Positions 1-7,791 of a stretch of 64,000 bases of DNA are shown one piece after another. The stretch spans positions 496,001 to 560,000 of the forward strand of contig JAXLUM010000001.1 of NCBI GenBank assembly GCA_046329515.1. The letters are read 5' to 3'. Numbering within the stretch: position 1 is the stretch's first letter; each line of letters starts with the position of its first letter. The position numbers were made by a program, and so were the translations under genes. The notes beneath the pieces are model-generated. The model saw only the letters and a program-made list of their open reading frames with translations. It had not been told where the DNA came from and ran no database searches. This DNA is from Bog-950 sp046329515. GTDB taxonomy: Bacteria > Bacteroidota > Bacteroidia > Chitinophagales > LD1.

Positions 1-1
1 T

Positions 2-1498
2 GCCATAGGTTTTTCCTTTGCTACTACTATTGGTGCACAAACCTCTATAGGTTCTTTACCCATAGTTTTTTACGGAACACCTGAACAAAAACAAAAATAT
101 TTACCCGGCATAGCTTCTGCCAAATTGAAGGCATCCTATTGCTTAACAGAACCCGGGGCCGGTTCCGATGCCAATTCAGGTAAAACCAAAGCTACCCTTA
201 GTGCCGATGGCAAACACTATTTGCTTAACGGGCAAAAAATGTGGATTACCAATGGCGGTTTTGCCGATGTGTTTATTGTATTTGCCAAAATTGAAAACGA
301 CAAAGACTTATCTGCCTTTATTGTAGAGAAGAATTTTGGAGGCATACAACTGGGAAAGGAAGAAAAGAAGTTGGGGATTAAGGGCTCCTCCACAGTGCAG
401 GTGTTTTTTAATAATTGCCCTGTACCGGTAGAAAATCTTTTAGCAAAGCGTGGAGAAGGCTTTAAGATAGCCCTGAACATTTTGAATACCGGTAGAATTA
501 AATTGGCTGCCGGCGCTATTGGCGGAAGTAAGTTTGCCATTAGCCGTGCCGTAGAGTATACCAACCAGCGCGAACAGTTTAACGTGCCCATTAGCTCGTT
601 TGGGGCAATGCGTTACAAAATAGGGGAGATGGTGATGCGCACATTTGCAGCGGAATCTGCCATTTACCGTACGGGTAGCAATATTGACCGTAAGCAGGAA
701 GAGTTTGTAAAACAAGGCATGGAGAAAAGCCAGGCTAAATTACAGGCGGTGCGCGAGTTTGCTGTGGAGTGCGCCATATTAAAAGTATATGGAAGTGATG
801 TGTTAGACTATGTGGTGGATGAAGCTTTGCAAATGCATGGAGGCATGGGCTATGCCGTGGAAACAGGTATTGAAATGGGGTACCGCGATGCGCGTATTAC
901 ACGTATATATGAGGGCACCAATGAGATTAACAGACTGCTATCGGTGGCGGAGTTAACGCGACGCGCGTTAAAAACAAAAGAGGTGGATTTAATAGGCGCC
1001 GGTAAAAAGCTGCCGGGCATTTTCTTTAACCAGTTATTGCCATTTAAAAGTAAAAGCGGATTTGATGAAGAGCGCAGAATAGTGCGGAATGTTAAGGCTG
1101 CCTTTTTACTTATTTCCGGGGCAGCGGGAAATAAGCTGCGCGAAAAGATGGTGGACGAACAAGAGATAGTAATGAACCTGGCAGATATTCTCGCGGAAGC
1201 TTATATTGGAGAATCTCTATTGCTAAGAGTGCAAAAATTGGCAGAAAAAAAGGATTACAGCGCTGAAACGATTGCCATACAGAAGAAATTATTGCAGTTG
1301 TTTTTACATGAATCTCTGGATAAGGTACGTAAGACGGGATATGATGCCATTGCCTCTTATTCTTCGGGTTTTGAAAAAGGTGCAATGAATTATTTATTAA
1401 AGCTGCTTACCCCTGAGTATAACGTTAACCCTAAGGAACTGCGCAGGGCGGTGGCGGACTTTGCTATTAAAAAGAATGCTTACCCTTTTATTGGCTAA
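2..1498 (+). CDS. acyl-CoA dehydrogenase, long C-terminally extended type (5' end outside window)
   Basis: Flavin enzyme that introduces the alpha-beta double bond into acyl-CoA in fatty acid beta-oxidation. The frame is open from base 2 with no start codon belonging to the gene in view, so the N-terminus lies upstream. Seen: the family signature LTEPGAGSDA close to the visible start and the second signature QMHGGMGYAVETG, followed by RDARITRIYEGTNEINR, which holds the FAD/CoA-binding loop and the usual catalytic-base region. After the core there is about 170 aa of extra C-terminal sequence, as in VLCAD-type enzymes (about 600 aa) rather than the short 380-aa class. The stop codon overlaps the next start (TAATG), so the two genes are translationally coupled. 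Substrate chain length is inferred only from the extension. Confidence 0.93.
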   Translation, partial: AIGFSFATTIGAQTSIGSLPIVFYGTPEQKQKYLPGIASAKLKASYCLTEPGAGSDANSGKTKATLSADGKHYLLNGQKMWITNGGFADVFIVFAKIENDKDLSAFIVEKNFGGIQLGKEEKKLGIKGSSTVQVFFNNCPVPVENLLAKRGEGFKIALNILNTGRIKLAAGAIGGSKFAISRAVEYTNQREQFNVPISSFGAMRYKIGEMVMRTFAAESAIYRTGSNIDRKQEEFVKQGMEKSQAKLQAVREFAVECAILKVYGSDVLDYVVDEALQMHGGMGYAVETGIEMGYRDARITRIYEGTNEINRLLSVAELTRRALKTKEVDLIGAGKKLPGIFFNQLLPFKSKSGFDEERRIVRNVKAAFLLISGAAGNKLREKMVDEQEIVMNLADILAEAYIGESLLLRVQKLAEKKDYSAETIAIQKKLLQLFLHESLDKVRKTGYDAIASYSSGFEKGAMNYLLKLLTPEYNVNPKELRRAVADFAIKKNAYPFIG

Positions 1499-2094
1499 TG
1501 AAAAACTCTATTAAAAATTACCTGCTGGCTTATAACGCGCTTGCCTTTTGTTTTTGGGCAGCGTACCTTATATGGTTTTGTGCCGGTGGCTTCAAACTTA
1601 CCCCCACAGCCTTATTGCTATTGAATATTGCGCAGGGAATGGCTTTTCTGGAGATTGTTCATGCCTTGTTTAGATGGGTTAAGTCTCCGGTTGGGTCTAC
1701 GGCAGCGCAGGTTACATCGCGGCTATTAGTGCTTGTGGTTATAAATGTATTAGTACAAGGCGGCGAGCTAAGCACACTGGCTTATGCAGGGGTTTGTATT
1801 GTTTCGTTTGCGTGGAGTATTACCGAACTGGTGCGCTATTCCTTTTATTTTTCAGGCTTGCAAAACCGGCAGCCTGCCTTTTTGTTATGGATGCGCTATA
1901 GCTTTTTTATTGTGCTGTATCCTTTAGGGGTAACGGGGGAGTGGTTGATACTTGCCGCGCCAATAGTAGCAGCCGGCACCATTCTTACTATTTACGGTGC
2001 ATTTATGGCTGTAGTGGCCATAAGCTACATTTACTATTTCCCTGTGTTGTACAAGTACATGTGGAAACAACGCGCCACTAAGTTTAGCGCGTAA
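1498..2094 (+). CDS. 3-hydroxyacyl-CoA dehydratase, PTPLA/HACD (PHS1-like) family
   Basis: A 198-aa integral membrane protein with about six hydrophobic segments. Family features are visible: a QGMAFLEIVHALFRWVKS segment, QVTSR, WSITELVRYSFYF, and the run WMRYSFFIVLYPLGVTGE. In yeast Phs1 the catalytic pair is Tyr149 and Glu156, seven residues apart; here Tyr141 and Glu148 have the same spacing. The family dehydrates 3-hydroxyacyl-CoA in very-long-chain fatty acid elongation in eukaryotes and is uncommon in bacteria. The start overlaps the stop of the acyl-CoA dehydrogenase, implying joint expression and a shared role in acyl-CoA metabolism (inference). Function is well supported by motif; the direction and substrate in this organism are unknown. 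Confidence 0.8.
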   Translation: MKNSIKNYLLAYNALAFCFWAAYLIWFCAGGFKLTPTALLLLNIAQGMAFLEIVHALFRWVKSPVGSTAAQVTSRLLVLVVINVLVQGGELSTLAYAGVCIVSFAWSITELVRYSFYFSGLQNRQPAFLLWMRYSFFIVLYPLGVTGEWLILAAPIVAAGTILTIYGAFMAVVAISYIYYFPVLYKYMWKQRATKFSA

Positions 2095-2429
2095 TCTTGC
2101 AATGCATCAAAGTAATGATGGTTTACAGGCTAAAAGCCAGTACAACTATATGAGCAAGTATCAGGGTGGTTACAACGAAAAATAAAATCTTGTTCTTCAT
2201 ACTATTTCATTTATCTCTTCTAACGGCAAAGGAAGCGCAGCGGCTAAAATTGCTATATGATTTGGCTAAGGGTTAAGCCTGATAAAAGTCATGGCAGGGT
2301 GGTAAGCTATTCATTATACAGCCTTTTTGGGGAAATTCTTGCCATTGTTCAGGCCTTATTAGTATATGATTATCATTTCCTTTTCGGCAAGGAACACTTC
2401 TTGTAGAGGCGCTAACAAATGATAGTGTT
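2095..2429. other. intergenic stretch with one doubtful tiny ORF
   Basis: No convincing gene, RNA or terminator was seen. The only candidate is a 25-codon minus-strand ORF, listed separately. The sequence is AT-rich and ends at the start of the T9SS surface protein. Confidence 0.5.
2123..2200 (-). CDS. possible 25-aa hydrophobic peptide
   Basis: The ORF begins MKNKILFFVVTTLILAHIVV and ends in AFSL before a TAA stop. It reads as a lone membrane-spanning helix with a positively charged N-terminus, the usual pattern of small bacterial membrane proteins. No Shine-Dalgarno sequence or full promoter is seen upstream, and an ORF this short can arise by chance. Reported only as a candidate. Confidence 0.2.
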   Translation of the reverse strand: MKNKILFFVVTTLILAHIVVLAFSL

Positions 2430-4892
2430 ATGAAACAAGTGCTACCTTCTGAAATACCCCTTAACCCATTTACTTATCAAAGATTACGAAAACTGTTTGC
2501 GGGCGTACTGTGCTGCGTTACTGTGCTTTTATTCACTGAAGGCCTATATGCGCAAACTACCATTACATGGAACGGTTCGCAAAGTACAGATTGGCAAACA
2601 GCGGCTAACTGGTCGCCAGCTATGGTGCCATCCAGCTGCGCCCATAACGTTGTAATACCTTATACTGCTAACCAACCTGTGGTTGACACTGATATTGCAG
2701 TAGGCAGCGTTACAATGGCGGCCGGTACGCACCTGACCTTAAATGACGGTATGGCTGTGTGCGGAAACTGGATTGGTCCTGATTCTGCCACAGCCAGAGT
2801 TTCGGGTATGGGCTTAGTAGTGCTGAATGGCTCCGGTCAGCTTGTAAAAGGGAATACCGGTTTCGATTTGCTTTCCATGCGCGGAGCGGGAGTTACGAAA
2901 TTAGATACCGGCGCTTATGTAGATATATATGTTGCATTACAATTAGAAAACGGAACATTTGAAACCACCAACGGCACTATGCGTTTTAGAAGTTCCAGTT
3001 CCAGCGATATGGCGGTGTTAGACAACTTTAGTCCCGGTTTTGTTGGGACTTTAGTGGGCGATATTGTTGCCGAACGAGTGTATGATGCTGCCGGTTATGA
3101 GGATGCGCATTATTTCGGAAGCCCGGTTGATGGCATTACTGCGGGTTATTTTGGTTCTACCAACGCAGTGGGTGGTTTTGTAACCGCAACAGGAAATTGT
3201 GATGAAACCTTACTGGCGCCTAATTCAATATATGGTAATGTATATACCTATGACGAGAGTAATGGTGCAGGCTGTAATGTGGCAGGCTGGCATGTGGAGC
3301 CCGCTGGCGCTATGATGGATGCAGGAAAAGGTTTTTCAGTTAGAATGATTGGTGCAGGTGCAATTGCTGTAAACGGTGCACCGCATTTAGATACTGCTTA
3401 CACCCGCGATGCTACAAACGGAGGATGGGCAAACGTAAGTTTACAAGGCAGGCCAACGGTTTCTGGATGGACAATGGTAGCCAACCCTTATTTAGCTACG
3501 CTTGATTTAACGGCTAATGTAGTGCCGGGTTTTGATGCGGTAAATGCCATTTGGAATGTTAGCGGCCCCTATGCCGGTGCTTATATCAATGAGAATTTAA
3601 TTGCGCCATTTCAAGCCTTTTTTGTGCGTAAAACAATACCAGGGGGGACTTCCACTTACACTATTCGGAAATCAAGCCTTAGCCGTAACAGCCAAACTTT
3701 CCATGCGGTAAATAACAGCGAAACAATTACCATGGTGTTTGAAAATACCACTAATGGCCTTTTAGACAAAACCACTATTGGTTTTAATGAGAATGCATCA
3801 GCGCAGTTCGATAACCAGTTTGACGGTGTAAAATTGCCCGGAGCATTAACCCGCCATACTGTTTATACCTATAATACTGATCCGTTAGAATGGTATTCGC
3901 AAAATGTAAATAAGGCCATTACACAAACTCCGGCTGTTAATGTTGGTTTTGAACCGGGCGTTAGCGGTAACTATAAAATAAGTGTAACGGGTTTACAAAG
4001 TTTTGATCCTACTACATACATTATCTTAAAGGATAAAAAGGCAGGGGTATATCATAATTTAAGAGAGGGCGATTACTCATTTGCCGCTTCAACCAATGAT
4101 GATTGGCACCGCTTTGTGTTGCACTTTACCCCTAAGGCTGAAATTAAAACGATGAATGCCAGTTGTGCCGCTGCCGGACAAATAAGTGTAGAGCAACCAG
4201 GAACGGCCGCATGGCAATATGTTATTCGGGAAATGCAGAATGGCGGGGTAATAAGCCAGGGAACTTTAACCAGCAGTTCGCCGATTAGCTTAAGTGCGAA
4301 CGCCGGCGTTTACCAAATTGAGTTGACAGATAATGACGGCTATACCGTAATTAAGAATATTCAGATACAAGGCGCGGCCCCAATGATTGCCACCATGCAC
4401 TTAAGCAATGCCAACCCCGAAACAGGAGAGGAAATACAATTGGAAACCGCAGGCGATGTTGCCAATGCTCAATGGGATTTTGGCGACGGTACGATACAAT
4501 ATGGTTTAGCTGTGGCGCACACGTACCAGCAACAAGGGGCGTATACGCTGGCATTAACCGTTACTAATAATGAAGGCTGTTCAGCAAGTACACAGCAAAT
4601 TGTGAATGTTACGGCCAAAACAACTACCGATATAACCTCTGTAGCTAACCAGGGAATAAACATGTGGAGTAGTTCAGCTGATGTGTTTATTGATTTCCGC
4701 CAATTGAAGAACGTAAAGGCGCATATTGATATTTACAATTTACTGGGCCAAAAGGTATGGACTGATGATTATATGAAACCGGGGTTATATGCACAGGCTT
4801 TGGATGATGTGGGCAATACGTACGTAATTGTGCAAGTGAATACGAATGGTGTTGTAAATACGAAAAAGCTCCTGCTAAAATCATCTAAATAG
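2430..4892 (+). CDS. T9SS-exported surface protein with PKD domain
   Basis: 820 aa. The N-terminus has a long signal peptide (hydrophobic core about residues 22-36, likely cleavage near YAQ at 40-42). It is followed by a Trp-rich beta segment (TWNGSQSTDWQTAANWSP) typical of large Bacteroidota surface proteins and a long beta-rich region with no domain I can name. A PKD domain lies at about residues 655-735, with the WDFGDGT motif and the HTYQQQGAYTLALTV strand. The last roughly 75 residues match a type A T9SS C-terminal sorting domain (IDIYNLLGQKVW, then GLY, then KKLLLK). It is therefore predicted to cross the outer membrane by T9SS and be anchored or released at the surface. A strong terminator follows. 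Ligand unknown; adhesion or matrix role is inference. Confidence 0.85.
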   Translation: MKQVLPSEIPLNPFTYQRLRKLFAGVLCCVTVLLFTEGLYAQTTITWNGSQSTDWQTAANWSPAMVPSSCAHNVVIPYTANQPVVDTDIAVGSVTMAAGTHLTLNDGMAVCGNWIGPDSATARVSGMGLVVLNGSGQLVKGNTGFDLLSMRGAGVTKLDTGAYVDIYVALQLENGTFETTNGTMRFRSSSSSDMAVLDNFSPGFVGTLVGDIVAERVYDAAGYEDAHYFGSPVDGITAGYFGSTNAVGGFVTATGNCDETLLAPNSIYGNVYTYDESNGAGCNVAGWHVEPAGAMMDAGKGFSVRMIGAGAIAVNGAPHLDTAYTRDATNGGWANVSLQGRPTVSGWTMVANPYLATLDLTANVVPGFDAVNAIWNVSGPYAGAYINENLIAPFQAFFVRKTIPGGTSTYTIRKSSLSRNSQTFHAVNNSETITMVFENTTNGLLDKTTIGFNENASAQFDNQFDGVKLPGALTRHTVYTYNTDPLEWYSQNVNKAITQTPAVNVGFEPGVSGNYKISVTGLQSFDPTTYIILKDKKAGVYHNLREGDYSFAASTNDDWHRFVLHFTPKAEIKTMNASCAAAGQISVEQPGTAAWQYVIREMQNGGVISQGTLTSSSPISLSANAGVYQIELTDNDGYTVIKNIQIQGAAPMIATMHLSNANPETGEEIQLETAGDVANAQWDFGDGTIQYGLAVAHTYQQQGAYTLALTVTNNEGCSASTQQIVNVTAKTTTDITSVANQGINMWSSSADVFIDFRQLKNVKAHIDIYNLLGQKVWTDDYMKPGLYAQALDDVGNTYVIVQVNTNGVVNTKKLLLKSSK

Positions 4893-4913
4893 AAAGATGC
4901 CCATTTTGAATGG

Positions 4914-4946
4914 AAGCGGCTTCACCTTGGTGAGCCGCTTTTTTTA
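4914..4946 (+). terminator. Rho-independent terminator after the PKD surface protein
   Basis: AAGCGGCT and AGCCGCTT arms, extended by CACC/GGTG with a one-base bulge, form a 12-bp stem with a two-base TT loop, followed by a T-run. Confidence 0.85.
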
Positions 4947-5021
4947 TTATAATAAGGTTGTATTGAATTTTTCTATTTTCATTTTATACCCATAAATAAC
5001 CATTGGACATAAAGCGCTAAA

Positions 5022-5948
5022 ATGAAAATCTGGATAGCTAAAGCCATCATTCAAAAGGCTATTTCCTTTCTACCCAATAAGCATAAAATCAATTATCTAT
5101 TTCAGCGCTACGTTACTAAAGGCGTAGTGCTTAGCGATAGTTTAATGGAGGGGAAACTGGGACATTGCCGCGACCACCTCATTTACCTTAAAAAATACGG
5201 CAATAGTAAACCCGGGTTCAGCACCCTTGAGATTGGAACGGGATGGTACCCCATAGTGCCTTTTGCATTTTACCTTGCCGGAGCAGAGAACATCTACACC
5301 ATTGATATAAGTGATTTATTGAAAACAAGCGCTGTGCACGAAACCATTCTGAAATTGAGGAAATGGTATGATAGCGGCCAATTAGAAACTTATTTACCGG
5401 GCCTGCAGCTTGAAAGATTTAAGAAGCTGGAAACACTGTTGGCGATGAATATACACCCCCATAAAATTTTGGAAGAGGTGGGTATTCATACCATATTAGG
5501 CGACGCCAGGAATACTCCTTTTAGCAATGGGCAATTTGACCTGATTAACTCTAACAACACCTTTGAACATATACCACCTGAAATTTTACTACCCATACTT
5601 AAGGAATTTAAAAGGGTGCTAAAGCCGGACGGCCTAATGAGCCATAGCATTGATATGAGCGACCATTTTGCGCACCTTGATAAAAGTATAACGGTATATA
5701 ACTTCCTTCAGTTTTCTGATTCGGAATGGAACAGGATTGATAATTCCATACAACCGCAAAACAGGTTGCGCATTACTGACTACCGCAAACTATACGAGCA
5801 GGCCGGCTTTAAAATTCTAGAGGAAATTAATCGCCCGGGCTCAGTGGAACAGCTTCGTAAAGTAAAGCTGGATGGCAAATACAGCGGTTACACTGAAGCG
5901 GATGTTGCTGTAACACACACGCTTATTTTGGCGGAGAAGGCGGGTTAG
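5022..5948 (+). CDS. class I SAM-dependent methyltransferase
   Basis: 308 aa, soluble. SAM-binding motif I is LEIGTGW at residues 69-75, with an acidic residue at the end of strand beta-2 (YTIDIS, Asp95). A later stretch has the usual NTFEHIPP followed by LKEFKRVLKPDGLMSHS, the post-motif strand and helix of Methyltransf_11/UbiE-type enzymes. An extra helical segment between motif I and GDARNTPF makes it longer than minimal members. It stands alone between a terminator and a genomic island. The substrate cannot be told from the sequence; small-molecule or glycan/lipid methylation are both possible. The ATG start is preceded by an AT-rich leader without Shine-Dalgarno, normal for this phylum. 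Confidence 0.8.
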   Translation: MKIWIAKAIIQKAISFLPNKHKINYLFQRYVTKGVVLSDSLMEGKLGHCRDHLIYLKKYGNSKPGFSTLEIGTGWYPIVPFAFYLAGAENIYTIDISDLLKTSAVHETILKLRKWYDSGQLETYLPGLQLERFKKLETLLAMNIHPHKILEEVGIHTILGDARNTPFSNGQFDLINSNNTFEHIPPEILLPILKEFKRVLKPDGLMSHSIDMSDHFAHLDKSITVYNFLQFSDSEWNRIDNSIQPQNRLRITDYRKLYEQAGFKILEEINRPGSVEQLRKVKLDGKYSGYTEADVAVTHTLILAEKAG

Positions 5949-5954
5949 GTAAGG

Positions 5955-5977
5955 CGCGTCTGTGTGACACAGACGCG
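5955..5977. other. perfect 10-bp hairpin downstream of the methyltransferase
   Basis: CGCGTCTGTG and CACAGACGCG arms around a three-base TGA loop, starting 6 bp after the stop codon. There is no T-run on either side, so it may be an mRNA 3' stabiliser or weak terminator rather than a classical terminator. Confidence 0.5.
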
Positions 5978-6052
5978 GGCAACAGATTACCTTTGGTGAT
6001 CTTGTGTGGTGGTGTGAAAAAAAACCGCCTGACGCACTATCGTGCTTTCGTC

Positions 6053-6106
6053 TTTTGCATTTAGGAAAACTTCAAACAGGGTGTTTGGTTTTCCTAAAAT
6101 GCAAAA
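6053..6106. repeat. 18-bp inverted repeat (one bulge) beside attL
   Basis: TTTTGCATTTAGGAAAAC at 6053-6070 pairs with its reverse complement at 6088-6106 apart from one extra base, and an inner AAACA/TGTTT pair closes the loop. Its right arm overlaps the first bases of the next hairpin, so the two structures compete. It may be part of the original intergenic region downstream of tRNA-Pro. Confidence 0.6.
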
Positions 6107-6138
6107 TCCGCCTCCGATGTTATCGGAAAGGCGGATTT
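6104..6138 (-). terminator. hairpin that was probably the original terminator of tRNA-Pro
   Basis: AAATCCGCCT at 6104-6113 pairs perfectly with AGGCGGATTT at 6129-6138; an inner CCGAT/ATCGG stem closes a GTT loop. Read on the minus strand it lies just past the tRNA 3'-half repeat and is followed by a T-rich stretch. Before integration this would have terminated tRNA-Pro; the tRNA now has a different hairpin supplied by the element. Confidence 0.6.
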
Positions 6139-6143
6139 CTCTT

Positions 6144-6191
6144 CGTCGGGGTGGCAAGATTCGAACCTGCGACCCCCTGCTCCCAAAGCAG
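6144..6191. repeat. attL: 48-bp duplicate of the 3' half of tRNA-Pro
   Basis: Identical over 48 bp to 17321-17368, in the same orientation. It covers the tRNA from just beyond the 3' end through the T-arm to the anticodon loop, then diverges. This is the expected footprint of site-specific integration at a tRNA gene. Confidence 0.93.
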
Positions 6192-6305
6192 CTAGCCAAG
6201 GTCTTTTGATGCTTTTCAAAAATTGATATTTAAATTGAAAATCAATATTTTAGGCAAAATATTGTTGTTGAATCTTTTCGTTTTTTACCTATTTTTATCC
6301 TTATT

Positions 6306-6327
6306 TGTTTACACCATGTTTACACCG
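6306..6327 (+). repeat. left paired TGTTTACACC motif, candidate integrase arm site
   Basis: Two copies of TGTTTACACC start at 6306 and 6317. The whole 22-bp unit is repeated exactly at 17251-17272. It sits 115 bp inside attL and just ahead of the integrase start. Arm-type binding is inferred from position and repetition. Confidence 0.6.
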
Positions 6328-6341
6328 ATAATTTTAGGACT

Positions 6342-7553
6342 ATGAAAAATACTGCATCAATTAAGCCGATACTCTACACCCACAAAACATTGAGCAACGG
6401 GAAGCACCCTATCATTCTACAAATCATAAAAGACCGTAGGGTTAAGCGAATCAGTTTAGGCTATTCTGCTTTAAAAACTGAATGGGATTTTAAACATAAC
6501 CGACCGTCCAAAAAGTACCAATACAAAGCCGAACTGGAGGCCGTTATAAAGAAAAAGGAGGCCGCTTTTGCAAAGCAGGTACTGGCCTTAGATTTAGAGA
6601 CCGAAAATTTTACCGCTGAGGCTTTAGTTAGGAACGTTAAAAAGAAAAGGAACAAGGCCAGCGTTTCTAAATACTTTGACGAGGTTATTGGAGAGCTGAA
6701 AAAGGCAAACCGAATAGGCAATGCCGAAGTCTATACCCTTTGTAGGAATGTAGTTAAAACCTTTGCCAAAAACGTAGATATACAGTTTAACCAAATTGAC
6801 TGGAGTTGGCTCTGCAAGTTTGAAACAGACTGTATTGAGAGAGGGTGCAAGGAAAGCACAATATCAAACTACCTGAGAACGCTCAGGGCGCTATTTAACC
6901 GCGCTATAAAGGACAAAATAATAACGCTGGACATATACCCTTTTAGAGATTATAAAATAGGCAAATTGAATCTTGAAACACAAAAGCGCGCTTTGCGCTT
7001 AGAACAAATTGAACTGATTGAAAAAAAGGCCTTGCCAATAGAAAGCAGGCTTTGGCAGTCGAGAAGCATTTTCCTTTTTAGCTTTTATACAATGGGAACG
7101 AATATCGCAGACATTGCTAACCTGACTTGGGACAATATAAAGGATAACCGGTTAAAGTACGAAAGGGCAAAGACAGGCAAACTATACAACGTCTTTCTGA
7201 ACGATAAAGCCTTAAAAATTTTAAAACACTATAAAGCTAACCAGACCGATAAATATATTTTCCCGATATACATAGAAAACACTCACCAGACCGCACAACA
7301 AAAAAACGACCGCTTACATAAGGTAATGAGACAAACGAATGACGACCTTAGAACCATTGCGGAAAAATTAGAGATAGAAGAAAACCTAACTACTTATGTG
7401 GCTAGACATTCAGCGGCCACTGTTCTAAAACGCAGAGGTGTATCTACCACAGTTATTAGCGAGTTGTTAGGACATGAATCGGAGGAAATTACACAAACTT
7501 ACCTGGATAGTTTCGAGAACTCTGTATTAGATACTGCGGTATCGTTGTTATAA
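6342..7553 (+). CDS. tyrosine recombinase (Bacteroidota mobile-element integrase)
   Basis: 403 aa. It has an N-terminal arm-binding domain (residues about 8-85), a SAM-like core-binding domain (about 95-205, with ISNYLRTLRALFNRAIKD), and a C-terminal catalytic domain. Catalytic features seen: KTGK beta-hairpin lysine, TYVARHSAATVLKRRG (H-x-x-R box), ELLGHES histidine, and the TQTYLDSF nucleophile Tyr at about residue 387. The first box reads YTMGTNIADIANLTW, with Asn where classical members have the first Arg; CTnDOT-type integrases also lack that Arg, so this is family-typical and not decay. It lies next to attL and would integrate and excise the island. Confidence 0.93.
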   Translation: MKNTASIKPILYTHKTLSNGKHPIILQIIKDRRVKRISLGYSALKTEWDFKHNRPSKKYQYKAELEAVIKKKEAAFAKQVLALDLETENFTAEALVRNVKKKRNKASVSKYFDEVIGELKKANRIGNAEVYTLCRNVVKTFAKNVDIQFNQIDWSWLCKFETDCIERGCKESTISNYLRTLRALFNRAIKDKIITLDIYPFRDYKIGKLNLETQKRALRLEQIELIEKKALPIESRLWQSRSIFLFSFYTMGTNIADIANLTWDNIKDNRLKYERAKTGKLYNVFLNDKALKILKHYKANQTDKYIFPIYIENTHQTAQQKNDRLHKVMRQTNDDLRTIAEKLEIEENLTTYVARHSAATVLKRRGVSTTVISELLGHESEEITQTYLDSFENSVLDTAVSLL

Positions 7554-7657
7554 ACTTTCGTAGTTTTTCTACGCGTCCCAAATTCATTCCTTTTCTTTTG
7601 GTTATAAGGTTTTGTTTATTTTACTGCCATTAAAAAGCAGAGAAATAACAAAAAATC

Positions 7658-7735
7658 ATGAGTTTAATTGAAGAAGGCATAAAATCAAACTTAATAACCG
7701 AAGTGTCAGAGATGGTGACGACATTAGAAATATAA
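7658..7735 (+). other. out-of-frame N-terminal fragment of the methylase gene
   Basis: ATG at 7658 opens MSLIEEGIKSNLIT, which looks like the usual first residues of type I nuclease/methylase N-termini, but this frame stops at 7733-7735. The continuation (DGDDIRNITFHYQKG, then YNQPESKVQADAYLRL) is in the frame one base back, open from 7672 and running directly into the methylase. One added base between about 7684 and 7710 would join the two. In the downstream frame no ATG, GTG or TTG exists between its upstream stop at 7669-7671 and the GTG at 7792. Confidence 0.6.
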
Positions 7736-7791
7736 CTTTTCATTACCAAAAGGGACTAAAAGCCGTCAGTTATAATCAGCCGGAATCAAAA

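Noticed and set aside
7081..7140. Integrase inactivated by loss of the box I Arg
   Set aside because: CTnDOT-type integrases also lack this Arg and are active; other catalytic residues are intact.
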